A DNA stretch of 64,000 nt from Hyphomicrobiales bacterium (GCA_900471485.1 UCEU01000028.1:1-64000); one strand, 5' to 3'. Positions 1 through 10,659 are shown, numbered from the stretch's first letter. Translations and numbers: made by a program. The notes: generated by a model from the letters alone, not told the origin.

Positions 1-504
1 GCGCGCGCGATCCCGATGCGCTGCGCCTGCCCACCGGAGAACTCGTGCGGATAGCGGTTGATCATCTCCGGCACCAGGCCGACGGCTGCCATGATTTCCT
101 GGACGCGCTCGGCGCGCTGCGCCCGGTTGAGTTTCGGCTCGAATACGGTCAACGGCTCGGCGATGATGTCGCCCACCGTCATGCGCGGGTCGAGCGAGGC
201 GATCGGGTCCTGGAAAATGATCTGCATGTCGCGGCGGGCGGCGCGCATCTCCTCGTCCGAGAGATCGAGCAGGCTGCGCCCCTGCCAGAGGATACGGCCC
301 TGCTGTGTCTTCAGCAGCCGCAGGATGGAGCGCCCAAGCGTGGACTTGCCACAGCCGGATTCGCCGACGATCCCGAGCGTACGTCCTTCCGCGAGATCGA
401 AGCTCACATCATTGACGGCGGTCAGTGTCAGCGGCTTCTTGAAGAAGCCCTTCGTCGGCACCTGGAACTGCGTGGTCAGATGCTCGACCTTGAGAAGCGA
501 TCGG

Positions 505-512
<8 letters not shown>
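1..512 (-). CDS. oppF: Oligopeptide ABC transporter ATP-binding protein OppF (partial, 3' end outside window)
   Basis: This is the N-terminal part of the second ATPase of a peptide importer; it hydrolyses ATP in the cytoplasm to drive peptide uptake through OppBC. Translated on the minus strand it shows Walker A GESGCGKST near residue 51, a Q-loop (IIFQDP) and, at the window edge, the ABC signature FSGGQAQRIGIARA. The Walker B region and the C-terminus lie to the left of base 1. The ATG at 512-510 overlaps the oppD stop by 8 bases, so the two genes are translationally coupled. DppF is the alternative name; the choice of Opp rests on the binding protein encoded by the first gene of the operon. 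Confidence 0.93.
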
Positions 513-1512
<1,000 letters not shown>

Positions 1513-1513
1513 G

Positions 1514-2431
1514 TCAGCGATCCCTCGGGTCGAATGCGTCGCGCAGGCCATCGCCGATGAAGAGCAGGCTGAGCAGCAGGGCGACAAGGAAGCCGGCCGG
1601 GAAGACGAGCAGCCACGGCATGCTCTCCATCGCGTCCGTGCCTTCCGAGATCAGCGTACCCAATGAGGTCAGAGGCTCCTGCACGCCGAAGCCGAGATAG
1701 GAGAGAAAGCTCTCCGTCGCGATGATTTCGGGCACGGTCAGCGCCGCGAAGATGACGACGGGGCCGACGAGATTGGGAATAATGTGCCGGGTAATGATCT
1801 TCAGCGGCTTCTGGCCGGAGGCGCGGGCCGCTTCGATGAATTCGCGCTGCTTGAGCGACAGCGTCTGCCCTCGCACGATGCGCGCCATGGTCAGCCACTC
1901 GAGCGCGCCGATCGCCGCAAAGAGCAGATAGACGTTGCGGCCGAAGATCACCATCAGCAGGATGACGAAGAGGATGTAGGGGAAGGCGTACATGATATCG
2001 ACAAAGCGCATCATGACGGCATCCACACGTCCGCCCATATAGCCGGAGATGGCGCCGTAGAGCACGCCGATGACGACGGAGACCAGCGTCGCCGTCAGCG
2101 CCACGGCCAGCGAGACGCGGGTGCCGTAAAGCACGCGGGCAAGCAGGTCGCGGCCGTTCGGGTCTGTCCCGAAATAATGCCCGTCGGCGAAGGAAGGCGG
2201 TGCACGGAAGGCGGCCCAATCCGGATCTTCGTAGCCGAAGGGAATGAGATAGGGGCCAACGAAGGCGGCAAGCACCAGCAGGACGAGCACGATGATCGAG
2301 GCCACGGCCGCCTTGTTGCGACAGAGGCGGCGCAGTGCATCGCGGGTGAGCGACCGGCTGACGGGGCTGAGACCCTCGGCCTCCAGCAGTTCGGCGGCGA
2401 GCAGTTCTCTCTTTGCGGGATTGAGGATCAT
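1514..2431 (-). CDS. oppC: Oligopeptide ABC transporter permease OppC
   Basis: This is the inner-membrane permease subunit, 305 residues from the ATG at 2431. It has an N-terminal cytoplasmic stretch followed by a hydrophobic helix (IIVLVLLVLAAFVGPYLIPF), the GTDPNGRDLLARVLYGTRVSL segment typical of DppC/OppC proteins, and the EAA loop (EAARASGQKPLKII) that contacts the ATPases. Its ATG overlaps the oppB stop as ATGA, so translation is coupled. A longer open frame reaching 2875 lies inside oppB and is not used. Confidence 0.93.
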   Translation of the reverse strand: MILNPAKRELLAAELLEAEGLSPVSRSLTRDALRRLCRNKAAVASIIVLVLLVLAAFVGPYLIPFGYEDPDWAAFRAPPSFADGHYFGTDPNGRDLLARVLYGTRVSLAVALTATLVSVVIGVLYGAISGYMGGRVDAVMMRFVDIMYAFPYILFVILLMVIFGRNVYLLFAAIGALEWLTMARIVRGQTLSLKQREFIEAARASGQKPLKIITRHIIPNLVGPVVIFAALTVPEIIATESFLSYLGFGVQEPLTSLGTLISEGTDAMESMPWLLVFPAGFLVALLLSLLFIGDGLRDAFDPRDR

Positions 2432-3351
2432 CGGCTTCTCACTTTCGGATCGAGCCAGGCATAGGCGATATCGACGAGAAGGTTCAGGAACACGATCAGC
2501 ACCATGTAGAAGATGACCGTGCCGAGAACCATGCCGTAGTCGCGGTTCAATGCGGCGTTGACGAAGTAGCGGCCGATACCGGGCAGGCCGAAGACGCTTT
2601 CGACGACGAGCGAGCCGGTCAAGAGATAGCTGGCCGCCGGGCCGAGATAGGAGACGACGGGCATCATCGCCGGCTTCAGCGCATGGCGCATGATCGTCAG
2701 CCGTGGGCCGATGCCCTTGGCCTTGGCGGTGCGAATGAAGTTCTGTCCCATCACCTCGATCATCGAGCCGCGGGTGATGCGCGAGATGCGCCCGGCATGC
2801 GGCAGCGCCAGAACGACCACGGGCAGCACCAGGAATTTCAGCGACCCATTGCCCCAACCGCCGACGGGAAGCCACTGCAGGTGAATGCCGAAGACCAGTT
2901 GCAGGATCGGCGCGATCAGGAAGTTCGGCAGCACGACGCCCACCAGGATCAGCGCGCCCAGAATGTAATCCGGCGCCTTGTTCTGGTAGAGCGCCCCGAG
3001 ACAGCCGACGGCGACGCCGATGATGATCGCGAGCAGAAAGGCTGCCGTGCCGATGATGAAGGTGTAGGGCAGGCCGATCATGATCTGCTGCGCGACGGTG
3101 AAGTCCTCGGACGCGAAGGAGGGACCGAGATCGCCCTTCAGGAGGTCGCCGACGTAATAGAGATATTGCTGGATCAGCGGCTTATCGAGATTGTAGTGGG
3201 CCGCCAGATTCTGGAGGATCACCGGTGGCAACGGCCTTTCGCCATCGAACGGCCCGCCTGGGGCCAGTCTCAGAACGAAGAAGCAGGCTGTTACGGCGAT
3301 CCACATCACGGGGATCGTCGACAGCAATCGACGGAATGCATAATTGATCAT
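2428..3351 (-). CDS. oppB: Oligopeptide ABC transporter permease OppB
   Basis: This is the inner-membrane permease subunit, 307 residues. It starts MINYAFRRLLSTIPVMW, the first transmembrane helix typical of OppB/DppB, then has several hydrophobic helices and an EAA loop near FIRTAKAKGIGPRLTIMRHALK. The end LLVDIAYAWLDPKVR is also family-typical. It is separated from oppA by about 270 bases that carry a compound palindromic repeat, which could lower expression of the permease and ATPase genes relative to the binding protein. Confidence 0.94.
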   Translation of the reverse strand: MINYAFRRLLSTIPVMWIAVTACFFVLRLAPGGPFDGERPLPPVILQNLAAHYNLDKPLIQQYLYYVGDLLKGDLGPSFASEDFTVAQQIMIGLPYTFIIGTAAFLLAIIIGVAVGCLGALYQNKAPDYILGALILVGVVLPNFLIAPILQLVFGIHLQWLPVGGWGNGSLKFLVLPVVVLALPHAGRISRITRGSMIEVMGQNFIRTAKAKGIGPRLTIMRHALKPAMMPVVSYLGPAASYLLTGSLVVESVFGLPGIGRYFVNAALNRDYGMVLGTVIFYMVLIVFLNLLVDIAYAWLDPKVRSR

Positions 3352-3441
3352 GGTGGTGACGGTCTTTCCTGCGCCGGGTCTTTCGCATCATCGTGATCAG
3401 TCGAAACTGGTTCGGGCGGATGCGAAGGCAATAGTGTGGGA

Positions 3442-3580
3442 AAAGACCCCTCCCAACCCTCCCCACAAGGGGGAGGGCTTAACCCAGCCGATCCGCCGAA
3501 GCGTGATTAGGACAGGGTTGGCGCCGCAGGTCTTCTCCCCCCTTGTGGGGGAGATGGCCGGCAGGCCAGAGAGGGTCTTT
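3442..3580. repeat. Composite palindromic intergenic repeat (RIME-like) between oppA and oppB
   Basis: Outer inverted arms AAAGACCC (3442-3449) and GGGTCTTT (3573-3580) enclose two further palindromes: CCCTCCCC/GGGGAGGG (3457-3464 with 3470-3477) and CTCCCCC/GGGGGAG around a TTGT loop (3535-3553), followed by GGCCGGCAGGCC. The layout resembles the intergenic mosaic elements found in many copies in rhizobial genomes. Copy number cannot be judged from one window. In the oppABCDF transcript the element would form stable hairpins just downstream of oppA, a position where such structures can protect the upstream message or cause partial termination. Confidence 0.75.
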
Positions 3581-3625
3581 CTCAAGTTGCAATCACCCCC
3601 GGGCAGGGTGAAGACATGCCTCTCT

Positions 3626-5206
3626 CTATTCCTTGATGGACAGCCAGCGGGTGCGGTGGATGTCCTGGATGTTGTCGACGAAGCCTTCGATCTTCGGCGA
3701 GACCACGTTCTTGGAAACGTAGTAGTAGATCGGCAACGCGGCGCTGTCGTCGAGCGCGATCTGCTCGGCCTTCTTGAACATCTCCGCCCGCTTCGTCAGA
3801 TCGGTTTCGGCATTGCCGTCCTTGATCAGCTTGTCGTAGTCGGCATTCGACCAGCGGCCGTAATTGTTCGGAACGCCGGTCATCAGCAGGCTGAGGAAGT
3901 TGTCTGGGTCGTTGTAGTCGGCGAGCCAGCCGGCGCGGCCAACCTGCACGTCACCGCGCTGCAGCTGGTCGTAGTGCACCTTGGTTTCGGCATTGACGAG
4001 CTGAACGTTGACGCCCAGCGGCTTCCACATGGCGGCGATGGCAACGGCGATGCGCTTGTGGTTGTCGTTTGTGTTGTACTTCAGCTCAAGCGTCAGCGGC
4101 TTGTCGGGACCGAAACCGGCTTCCGTCAAGAGCTTCTTGGCCTCTTCGACCTTCTGCTTGTAGGGCTCGTCCTTCCAGGAAACATAAGCCGGCTCGCCGT
4201 AATTGGCGGTGCCCGGCGGCACCCAGGAGTAAGCCGGCAGTTCGCCGGTGCCAAGGATCTGCGGTCCGATGACCTCGCGGTTGATCGCCATGGAGAGCGC
4301 CTGGCGCACGCGCTTGTCGGCGGTCGGGCCCTTCTGCGAGTTGATGACGTAGTAATAGAGACCGGAAAACGGCGCGACATGCGCCTGGCCCGGCAGGTTC
4401 TTCTTCATCCACTCGTACTGGTCGGTCGGGAAGTCGGTCAGGATGTCGAATTCGCCGGCGCGGTAGCGCTTCAGCGCGGCTTCCTGGTCTTCGAGCACGA
4501 AGAACTTGGCGCCATCGATCTTGACGTTTGCGGCATCCCAATACTTGTCGTTCTTCTTGGTCGTGACGTGCGAGCCTGGAACCCATTCCGTCGGCGTGTA
4601 CGGACCATTGGTGACGATGTTGCCGATCTTCACCCAGTCGGCGCCCTTGGCGTCGATGACATGCTTCGGCAGCGGATAGGCCGTGTAGTGCATCAGCGCG
4701 TTGAGGAAGTAAGGCGTCGGGTTCTCAAGCGTGATCTCGAGCGTCTTGTCGTCGATCGCCTTGACGCCCAGCTGGTTGAAATCGGTGATTTCACCCTTGT
4801 TGATCTTCTCGGCGTTCTTGATGGTGAACTGCAGATAGGCGTAGTCGGCGGCGTTCTTCGGGTCCATCAGGCGCTGGAAGGCGAAAACGAAGTCGCCTGC
4901 GGTCACCGGCTGGCCGTCGGACCACTGGATGCCGTCGCGCAGCTTGAAGGTATAGACCTTGCGGTCGTCCGAGATCGTCCAGCTCGCGGCCTGGCCGGCG
5001 ACAGGATTGTCATGCGCGTCCTCGGTCACCAGACCTTCGAAGATGTCGCCGGCAATGCGGTTCTCCCAGTCGCCGGACAGTTTCTGCGGATCGAGCGATT
5101 GCGGGTCGCCGCCATTGTGGATGTTCAGTGTGGCCGCGTGAGCGGAGAAAGCCAGCAGCGAGCCAAATACTGCGGAGGCTAGAAATCTCTTGGTGAAGAC
5201 GTTCAT
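3626..5206 (-). CDS. oppA: Oligopeptide ABC transporter periplasmic binding protein OppA
   Basis: This is the periplasmic peptide-binding protein (SBP_bac_5 family), 526 residues, first gene of the operon. The signal peptide is MNVFTKRFLASAVFGSLLAFSAHA, with cleavage likely before ATL. The mature N-terminus (LNIHNGGDPQSLDPQK) and the motif FEGLVTEDA match OppA rather than the dipeptide protein DppA. A GTG at 5218 is in frame, but AGGTGG at 5220-5215 lies eight bases before the ATG at 5206, so the ATG is preferred. The peptide specificity cannot be told from sequence. Confidence 0.93.
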   Translation of the reverse strand: MNVFTKRFLASAVFGSLLAFSAHAATLNIHNGGDPQSLDPQKLSGDWENRIAGDIFEGLVTEDAHDNPVAGQAASWTISDDRKVYTFKLRDGIQWSDGQPVTAGDFVFAFQRLMDPKNAADYAYLQFTIKNAEKINKGEITDFNQLGVKAIDDKTLEITLENPTPYFLNALMHYTAYPLPKHVIDAKGADWVKIGNIVTNGPYTPTEWVPGSHVTTKKNDKYWDAANVKIDGAKFFVLEDQEAALKRYRAGEFDILTDFPTDQYEWMKKNLPGQAHVAPFSGLYYYVINSQKGPTADKRVRQALSMAINREVIGPQILGTGELPAYSWVPPGTANYGEPAYVSWKDEPYKQKVEEAKKLLTEAGFGPDKPLTLELKYNTNDNHKRIAVAIAAMWKPLGVNVQLVNAETKVHYDQLQRGDVQVGRAGWLADYNDPDNFLSLLMTGVPNNYGRWSNADYDKLIKDGNAETDLTKRAEMFKKAEQIALDDSAALPIYYYVSKNVVSPKIEGFVDNIQDIHRTRWLSIKE

Positions 5207-5509
5207 GATGGGGGCCACCTTTCTAGGCTTTGCGCCTTTTTCGTCGTTTGTTCCCTGAGTTGACCTGTTACGTGCAAGTCAACGCGCAACCTATCGTAAA
5301 TGCGGGACGCCGCAACCCCAAAAAGGCATGGCTCGCTTGGCCTATGATTTGCGGCCGGAAAAGCTATATATTAGCCGGATAATGGGAGAAGTGCGCGTTG
5401 TCTGCCAGTGTTTCTGCGACCACAACGCAGAAGCCGCATTTGCTAAAACCACTACTGGTTGATTTCTTTCTGTCGGAGGTTTTTGCCTCGGCGAGAAACA
5501 AGCGCAGCG
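5207..5509. other. Intergenic region upstream of oppA
   Basis: This 303-base stretch has no convincing gene. It holds a 6-bp inverted repeat GTTGAC/GTCAAC (5259-5264 with 5278-5283, 13-base gap) about 55 bases before the oppA start, a possible operator. Further right is an AT-rich, partly symmetric patch, GCTATATATTAGC, at 5363-5375, which could serve as a -10 region. I found no matching -35 at 17 bases on the plus strand. Confidence 0.4.
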
Positions 5510-6250
5510 TTACGCCTTGGTGACGGTCCAAGTCGATGTGGCATTCGTGATCGTCTTGGCAATGTGCCGTTGATCACGCCACTCGCGTCCCGTGTCACGA
5601 ATCACGGGCACGCCATCTGGAGAATAGATGTAGTTGCGGTAGGATCCGGCGTAGGCTTCCAGTGGCTTGTTGACGCCTGAATAGAACTGCTTCTCCGGGT
5701 CGCGTGAAATATCCATCATCTCTGCGGAGCGGCGTAGAAAAACGCCTCGCGAGATGGAGGGCGAAGTCGTGAACTTCGGAAAGGTGCGAAAGAGCGGAAT
5801 CTTGATACCCAGCACCTTCGCATACTCGTTGCGCTGGTGAAAATGGCCCCGGCGCGCGATATCCCAATTCTGGTCCGCGGTATGGAAGGAAACCTGCATG
5901 ATGTCGGGGTCGGCAAACGGCGCAAGCACTTCAGTCCCAAGGTCTCGAAGCGCCACCCAGTCGTCCTCCAGGTGAAGAACGTAATCCGATGTTGTCGCTG
6001 ACCAAAGTCGCTGTACGGCGGCCGCGAAGCCAGGCTTTTCCGGCTGGAAGATAGTCGCTGTCGGATCGAACTGGCGGATGACATCGATGCACCGCGCATG
6101 GTCGTCCTCTGATCCGAAGATTGCATCGAGGTTCACATAGACATGATTGATGCCCAGTCGGTCGAAGACCTTGTCACGAAAACTATCGAGCGTTTGCGCA
6201 AGAAGTTCGGGACGACGGCCGGAGACGATGCAGAGATCGATGCTAGACAT
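5510..6250 (-). CDS. Glycosyltransferase-like protein (GT-A fold, family 2 type)
   Basis: The product is 246 residues from the ATG at 6250. The N-terminus (SSIDLCIVSGRRPELLAQTLDSF) is the first strand and helix of a GT-A nucleotide-sugar-binding fold, and YVLHLEDDWV near residue 100 carries the acidic DD expected to hold the metal and nucleotide sugar. A family 2-like glycosyltransferase fits best; donor and acceptor are unknown. It stands alone, without other polysaccharide genes. Codon use is less GC-biased than in the neighbours, which hints at horizontal gain. An upstream TTG at 6256 is possible, and no strong ribosome binding site decides between them. Confidence 0.65.
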   Translation of the reverse strand: MSSIDLCIVSGRRPELLAQTLDSFRDKVFDRLGINHVYVNLDAIFGSEDDHARCIDVIRQFDPTATIFQPEKPGFAAAVQRLWSATTSDYVLHLEDDWVALRDLGTEVLAPFADPDIMQVSFHTADQNWDIARRGHFHQRNEYAKVLGIKIPLFRTFPKFTTSPSISRGVFLRRSAEMMDISRDPEKQFYSGVNKPLEAYAGSYRNYIYSPDGVPVIRDTGREWRDQRHIAKTITNATSTWTVTKA

Positions 6251-6502
6251 GAGCAAAACAGCGCCGTCAGGCGTCCTCTAAATGATCGGTCGCACCGGCT
6301 CGCGGTCGAGCGCTGGTGGATGGAACGCCATCGGCAAATAGTCAGCGGTATCCATGCAAGCCGGGATGAAACCGTATGCCCGTCGAATATATGAAACGCA
6401 GTTATCTGTATATCTGGATGTTGCGCGGTCGCCAGTTCATCCATGCCGCTTTGACCTCTCGCCCGCGGCGGTTATGATCCTCGTACACAAGGGAGGTATA
6501 CG

Positions 6503-6961
6503 ATGAGCGCTTTGACATTACCAAGCGAGGGTGGCTGCCGCTGCGGTCGCGTACGATTGAAGATCAGCGCCAAGCCGCTTTTGACCATGGCCTGCCACTG
6601 CACCGGCTGCCAGACCATGTCCTCAAGTGCCTATTCGCTGAGCGCCGCGATCCCCTCTGACGGCTTCGAGATCACCAGCGGCGAACCCGTCATCGGCGGC
6701 CTCCACGGCGCCATGTCGCACCATTATTTCTGCCCGCACTGCATGACCTGGATGTTCACGAAGACGGAAGGCATGGAGTGGTTCGTCAACCTGCGCCCGA
6801 CCATGCTCGACGACGCCAGCTGGTTCACGCCCTTCATCGAGACATGGACCCGCGAGAAGCTCGCCTTCGCCGAAACCGGCGCGACGCACAGCTATGAGAC
6901 TCTGCCGGAAATGCAGGACTACGAAAAGCTGACGAAGGATTACATGGAGAGGACCGTCTAG
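6503..6961 (+). CDS. GFA family protein (glutathione-dependent formaldehyde-activating enzyme-like, Zn-binding)
   Basis: The product is 152 residues with the cysteine pattern of the GFA/CENP-V fold: GGCRCG near residue 12, CHCTGC near residue 33 and CPHC near residue 77, binding two zinc ions. Family members include glutathione-dependent formaldehyde-activating enzymes, but most are uncharacterised, so no substrate is assigned. GGGAGG six bases before the ATG supports the start. The TAG stop (6959-6961) overlaps the ccdB stop on the other strand, so the genes meet tail to tail with no spacer. Confidence 0.85.
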   Translation: MSALTLPSEGGCRCGRVRLKISAKPLLTMACHCTGCQTMSSSAYSLSAAIPSDGFEITSGEPVIGGLHGAMSHHYFCPHCMTWMFTKTEGMEWFVNLRPTMLDDASWFTPFIETWTREKLAFAETGATHSYETLPEMQDYEKLTKDYMERTV

Positions 6962-7257
6962 AAACCCTGGAAAAGGAAATCCAGCGCCGCAGTGATGTCG
7001 TCGCTTCGGGACGAGAGATCGGCCACTTCCGCGCCGATCTCCGACAGCGGAATGGATGCCATGCGCTGCGTCGCCAACACATAGGTTCGACCATTGATGG
7101 CAATGCGCGGATTAAGGCGCGAAATCGCCCAGGACATGCCTTCGATCATGTGAAGCGGTGCCATCACGCGCGAGGGAAGGTCGTCCAGAAAATCGCTCTG
7201 CAGGTCGACCGCGAGAACATCGTCGCCTTTCAGACGATAAACGCGGAAGCGCGCCAT
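6958..7257 (-). CDS. ccdB: CcdB family toxin
   Basis: The product is 99 residues, close to the 101 of F-plasmid CcdB. The start MARFRVYRLKGDDVLAVDLQSD parallels CcdB (MQFKVYRYK...LFVDVQSD), the middle has the proline-rich MAPLHM strand, and the end (ADLSSRSDDITAALDFLFQGF) matches the C-terminal helix that contacts DNA gyrase; in F CcdB the last residues are WGI. The expected role is gyrase poisoning when the antitoxin is lost. Its ATG follows the ccdA stop directly (TGAATG), so translation is coupled. Being chromosomal, it may be a stability module or a domesticated copy; toxicity cannot be judged by eye. Confidence 0.9.
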   Translation of the reverse strand: MARFRVYRLKGDDVLAVDLQSDFLDDLPSRVMAPLHMIEGMSWAISRLNPRIAINGRTYVLATQRMASIPLSEIGAEVADLSSRSDDITAALDFLFQGF

Positions 7258-7500
7258 TCAGAACTGCCGGTATTTGGCAAAGGGCAGGCCGTGCTTCTCG
7301 ACATAGGCGTTTTCTTCAGCGATCGCCTCGGCGTTCTCGATTAGCCACAGCCTTTCGCGCTCGCTCTTGATGGCGCGCCTGAGGCCGTCTTCGGCGGCCT
7401 TGGAAGCATCGAGTTTCAGTTCGCGCGCCTGCGAAACCAGCTCGCTGTCGAGCGGCAGCTCCGATGTGTTCTGATTCGGCTGAGGTTGCGATTGAGACAT
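7258..7500 (-). CDS. ccdA: CcdA family antitoxin
   Basis: The product is 80 residues. The C-terminal half (ENAEAIAEENAYVEKHGLPFAKYRQF) matches the CcdB-binding tail of CcdA, which in F ends NRHGSFADENRDW-like. The middle (LDSELVSQARELKLDASKAAEDGLRRAI) is a ribbon-helix-helix-type segment expected to bind operator DNA. The N-terminus is Gln/Pro-rich and unlike F CcdA. The ATG at 7500 follows GGGAG at a suitable distance. A longer open frame to 7818 lies inside lepA and is not used. It should neutralise CcdB and, with it, repress the operon through the palindrome just upstream. Confidence 0.88.
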   Translation of the reverse strand: MSQSQPQPNQNTSELPLDSELVSQARELKLDASKAAEDGLRRAIKSERERLWLIENAEAIAEENAYVEKHGLPFAKYRQF

Positions 7501-7506
7501 GGCGAT

Positions 7507-7543
7507 CTCCCGATATGCGCTGATCATAGACGCATATCGGGAG
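7507..7543 (-). promoter_or_regulatory. Perfect 13-bp inverted repeat, probable ccdAB operator
   Basis: CTCCCGATATGCG (7507-7519) and CGCATATCGGGAG (7531-7543) form a perfect inverted repeat with an 11-base spacer, directly upstream of ccdA. The proximal arm includes the ccdA Shine-Dalgarno sequence (GGGAG on the minus strand). The place and symmetry fit the autoregulatory operator bound by CcdA or the CcdAB complex. As RNA the same repeat could also fold over the ribosome binding site. The distal arm is 14 bases from the lepA stop. Confidence 0.75.
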
Positions 7544-7556
7544 GAAACAAAGAGCC

Positions 7557-9383
<1,827 letters not shown>

Positions 9384-9501
9384 GCGCCGCATATAGCAGC
9401 GCATCCCCTTGCCGCAAAGCGGAAAAGCAGGGTTTCGTTTACGATAAGTCGCGCCGTCAGGCGGCGAAAATAGCGCTTGATTCCACGATTGAACCATGCA
9501 T

Positions 9502-9517
9502 TTCTATTATAGTAGAA
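9502..9517. promoter_or_regulatory. Palindromic site TTCTATTATAGTAGAA in front of the XRE-cupin regulator
   Basis: The 16-base sequence TTCTATTATAGTAGAA is a near-perfect palindrome (two central mismatches), AT-rich in a GC-rich region. It ends 14 bases before the regulator ATG at 9532. This placement fits an autoregulatory operator for the helix-turn-helix protein encoded just downstream. It could also affect the divergent lepA, whose start is about 120 bases away. Confidence 0.5.
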
Positions 9518-9531
9518 GTTTGGATCGGATA

Positions 9532-10101
9532 ATGGAACAGGAACTCGAAACCGCGATCGGCGTCAGGATTCGCAGGCTCAGAACCGACAGAAACCTGAAG
9601 CTCGACGATCTCGCCACCGCGTCCGGCGTCAGCCGGGCGATGATCTCGCGCATCGAGCGTGGCGAGGCGAGCCCGACCGCGGCCCTGCTCGCCCGCGTCT
9701 GCGCCGCACTCGGCCTGTCGCTCTCGGCCTTCTTCGCCGAGGAGGGTGAGGCCGCGCCGCTGCTGCGCCGGCAGGACCAGCAGGTCTGGCGCGACCCCGA
9801 AACCGGCTACATCAGGCGCGCCGTCTCGCCGCCGGGCACCACGTCGGATGTCGACATCGTCGATGTCGAATTCCCGGCCGGTGCCCGCGTCAGCTTCCCG
9901 CCGCATGCGGCCGCCAGCGGCATGACGCAGCATATCTGGATGTTCGATGGCGAGATGGAGATGACGACGGGCGACAACACCGTGCATCGCCTGCTTCCCG
10001 GCGATTGCCTGTTCATGCCCGTGGCCGAAGGCCATGTCTTTCATAATCCCGGCCCCGCGCCGGCCCGCTATTGCGTCGTGCTCGACCGCCGCCGCCATTA
10101 A
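9532..10101 (+). CDS. XRE family transcriptional regulator with C-terminal cupin domain
   Basis: The product is 189 residues from the ATG at 9532. Residues 6-65 form a helix-turn-helix of XRE type (IRRLRTDRNLKLDDLATASGVSRAMISRIERGEASPT). Residues about 110-185 form a small cupin barrel with the expected H..W.F.GEM and the PGDCLFMP turn. XRE-cupin regulators usually control nearby metabolic or transport genes in response to a small ligand bound in the cupin; the ligand here is unknown. It precedes a GNAT gene by 18 bases, probably co-transcribed, so that gene is a likely target. A longer frame from 9496 would run through the palindrome and is less likely. Confidence 0.9.
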   Translation: MEQELETAIGVRIRRLRTDRNLKLDDLATASGVSRAMISRIERGEASPTAALLARVCAALGLSLSAFFAEEGEAAPLLRRQDQQVWRDPETGYIRRAVSPPGTTSDVDIVDVEFPAGARVSFPPHAAASGMTQHIWMFDGEMEMTTGDNTVHRLLPGDCLFMPVAEGHVFHNPGPAPARYCVVLDRRRH

Positions 10102-10119
10102 TTGATCTCAGGAGCACCC

Positions 10120-10638
10120 ATGACCACCATCCGCCTGCTCGACGCGACAGAGGCGCGCGCCGCGATACCCGATCTTTGCGATGTGCTTGTCGATTGCGTC
10201 GATGGCGGCGCCTCCGTCGGCTTCATGCAGCCCTATACGCGTGAAGACGCAGAACCCTACTGGCAGGCCGTTGCCGAGAGTGTCGCTTCCGGCGCCACCC
10301 TGCTTTTCGCAGCCGAGATTGAGGGCAGGGTGCTTGGCACCGTGCAGATCGGCGCCGCCCAGATGCCGAACCAGCCCCATCGCGCCGACCTGAAGAAGCT
10401 GCTTGTCCACCGCGCCGCCCGCGGCAAGGGGCTGGCGCGCCTGTTGATGCACGCCGCCGAAGAGGAAGCAGCGCGTCGTGGCAAGACCATTCTCGTGTTG
10501 GATACAGCCACCGACAGTGATGCCGAGGCGATCTATCCGCGACTTGGCTGGGAGCGCGTCGGCGTCATCCCGGATTACGCCTTGTGGCCGGAAGGCGGTT
10601 TCTGCGCCTCGACCTTCTTCTACAAGCGCATCGCCTGA
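10120..10638 (+). CDS. GNAT family N-acetyltransferase
   Basis: The product is 172 residues from the ATG at 10120, preceded by CAGGAG. The acetyl-CoA-binding motif A is LLVHRAARGKGLARLLMHAAEEEA (RGKGLA loop), followed by the LVLDTATDSDAEAIYPRLGWERVG strand-helix typical of the fold. It is an 'aminoalkyl or amino acid' type GNAT without a clear substrate. It lies 18 bases after the XRE-cupin gene and probably shares its message. Resistance to a toxic small molecule controlled by the regulator is a plausible but unproven role. Confidence 0.85.
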   Translation: MTTIRLLDATEARAAIPDLCDVLVDCVDGGASVGFMQPYTREDAEPYWQAVAESVASGATLLFAAEIEGRVLGTVQIGAAQMPNQPHRADLKKLLVHRAARGKGLARLLMHAAEEEAARRGKTILVLDTATDSDAEAIYPRLGWERVGVIPDYALWPEGGFCASTFFYKRIA

Positions 10639-10659
10639 TTTCGGGCAGGTCTGACGATC

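Noticed and set aside
3344..5182. A 612-codon plus-strand frame opposite oppA, extending into the palindromic repeat
   Set aside because: The frame runs through the intergenic repeat and antisense to oppA; no motif.
6133..6444. A 103-codon minus-strand frame overlapping the start of the glycosyltransferase-like gene
   Set aside because: Overlaps a better supported gene in another frame and has no ribosome site.
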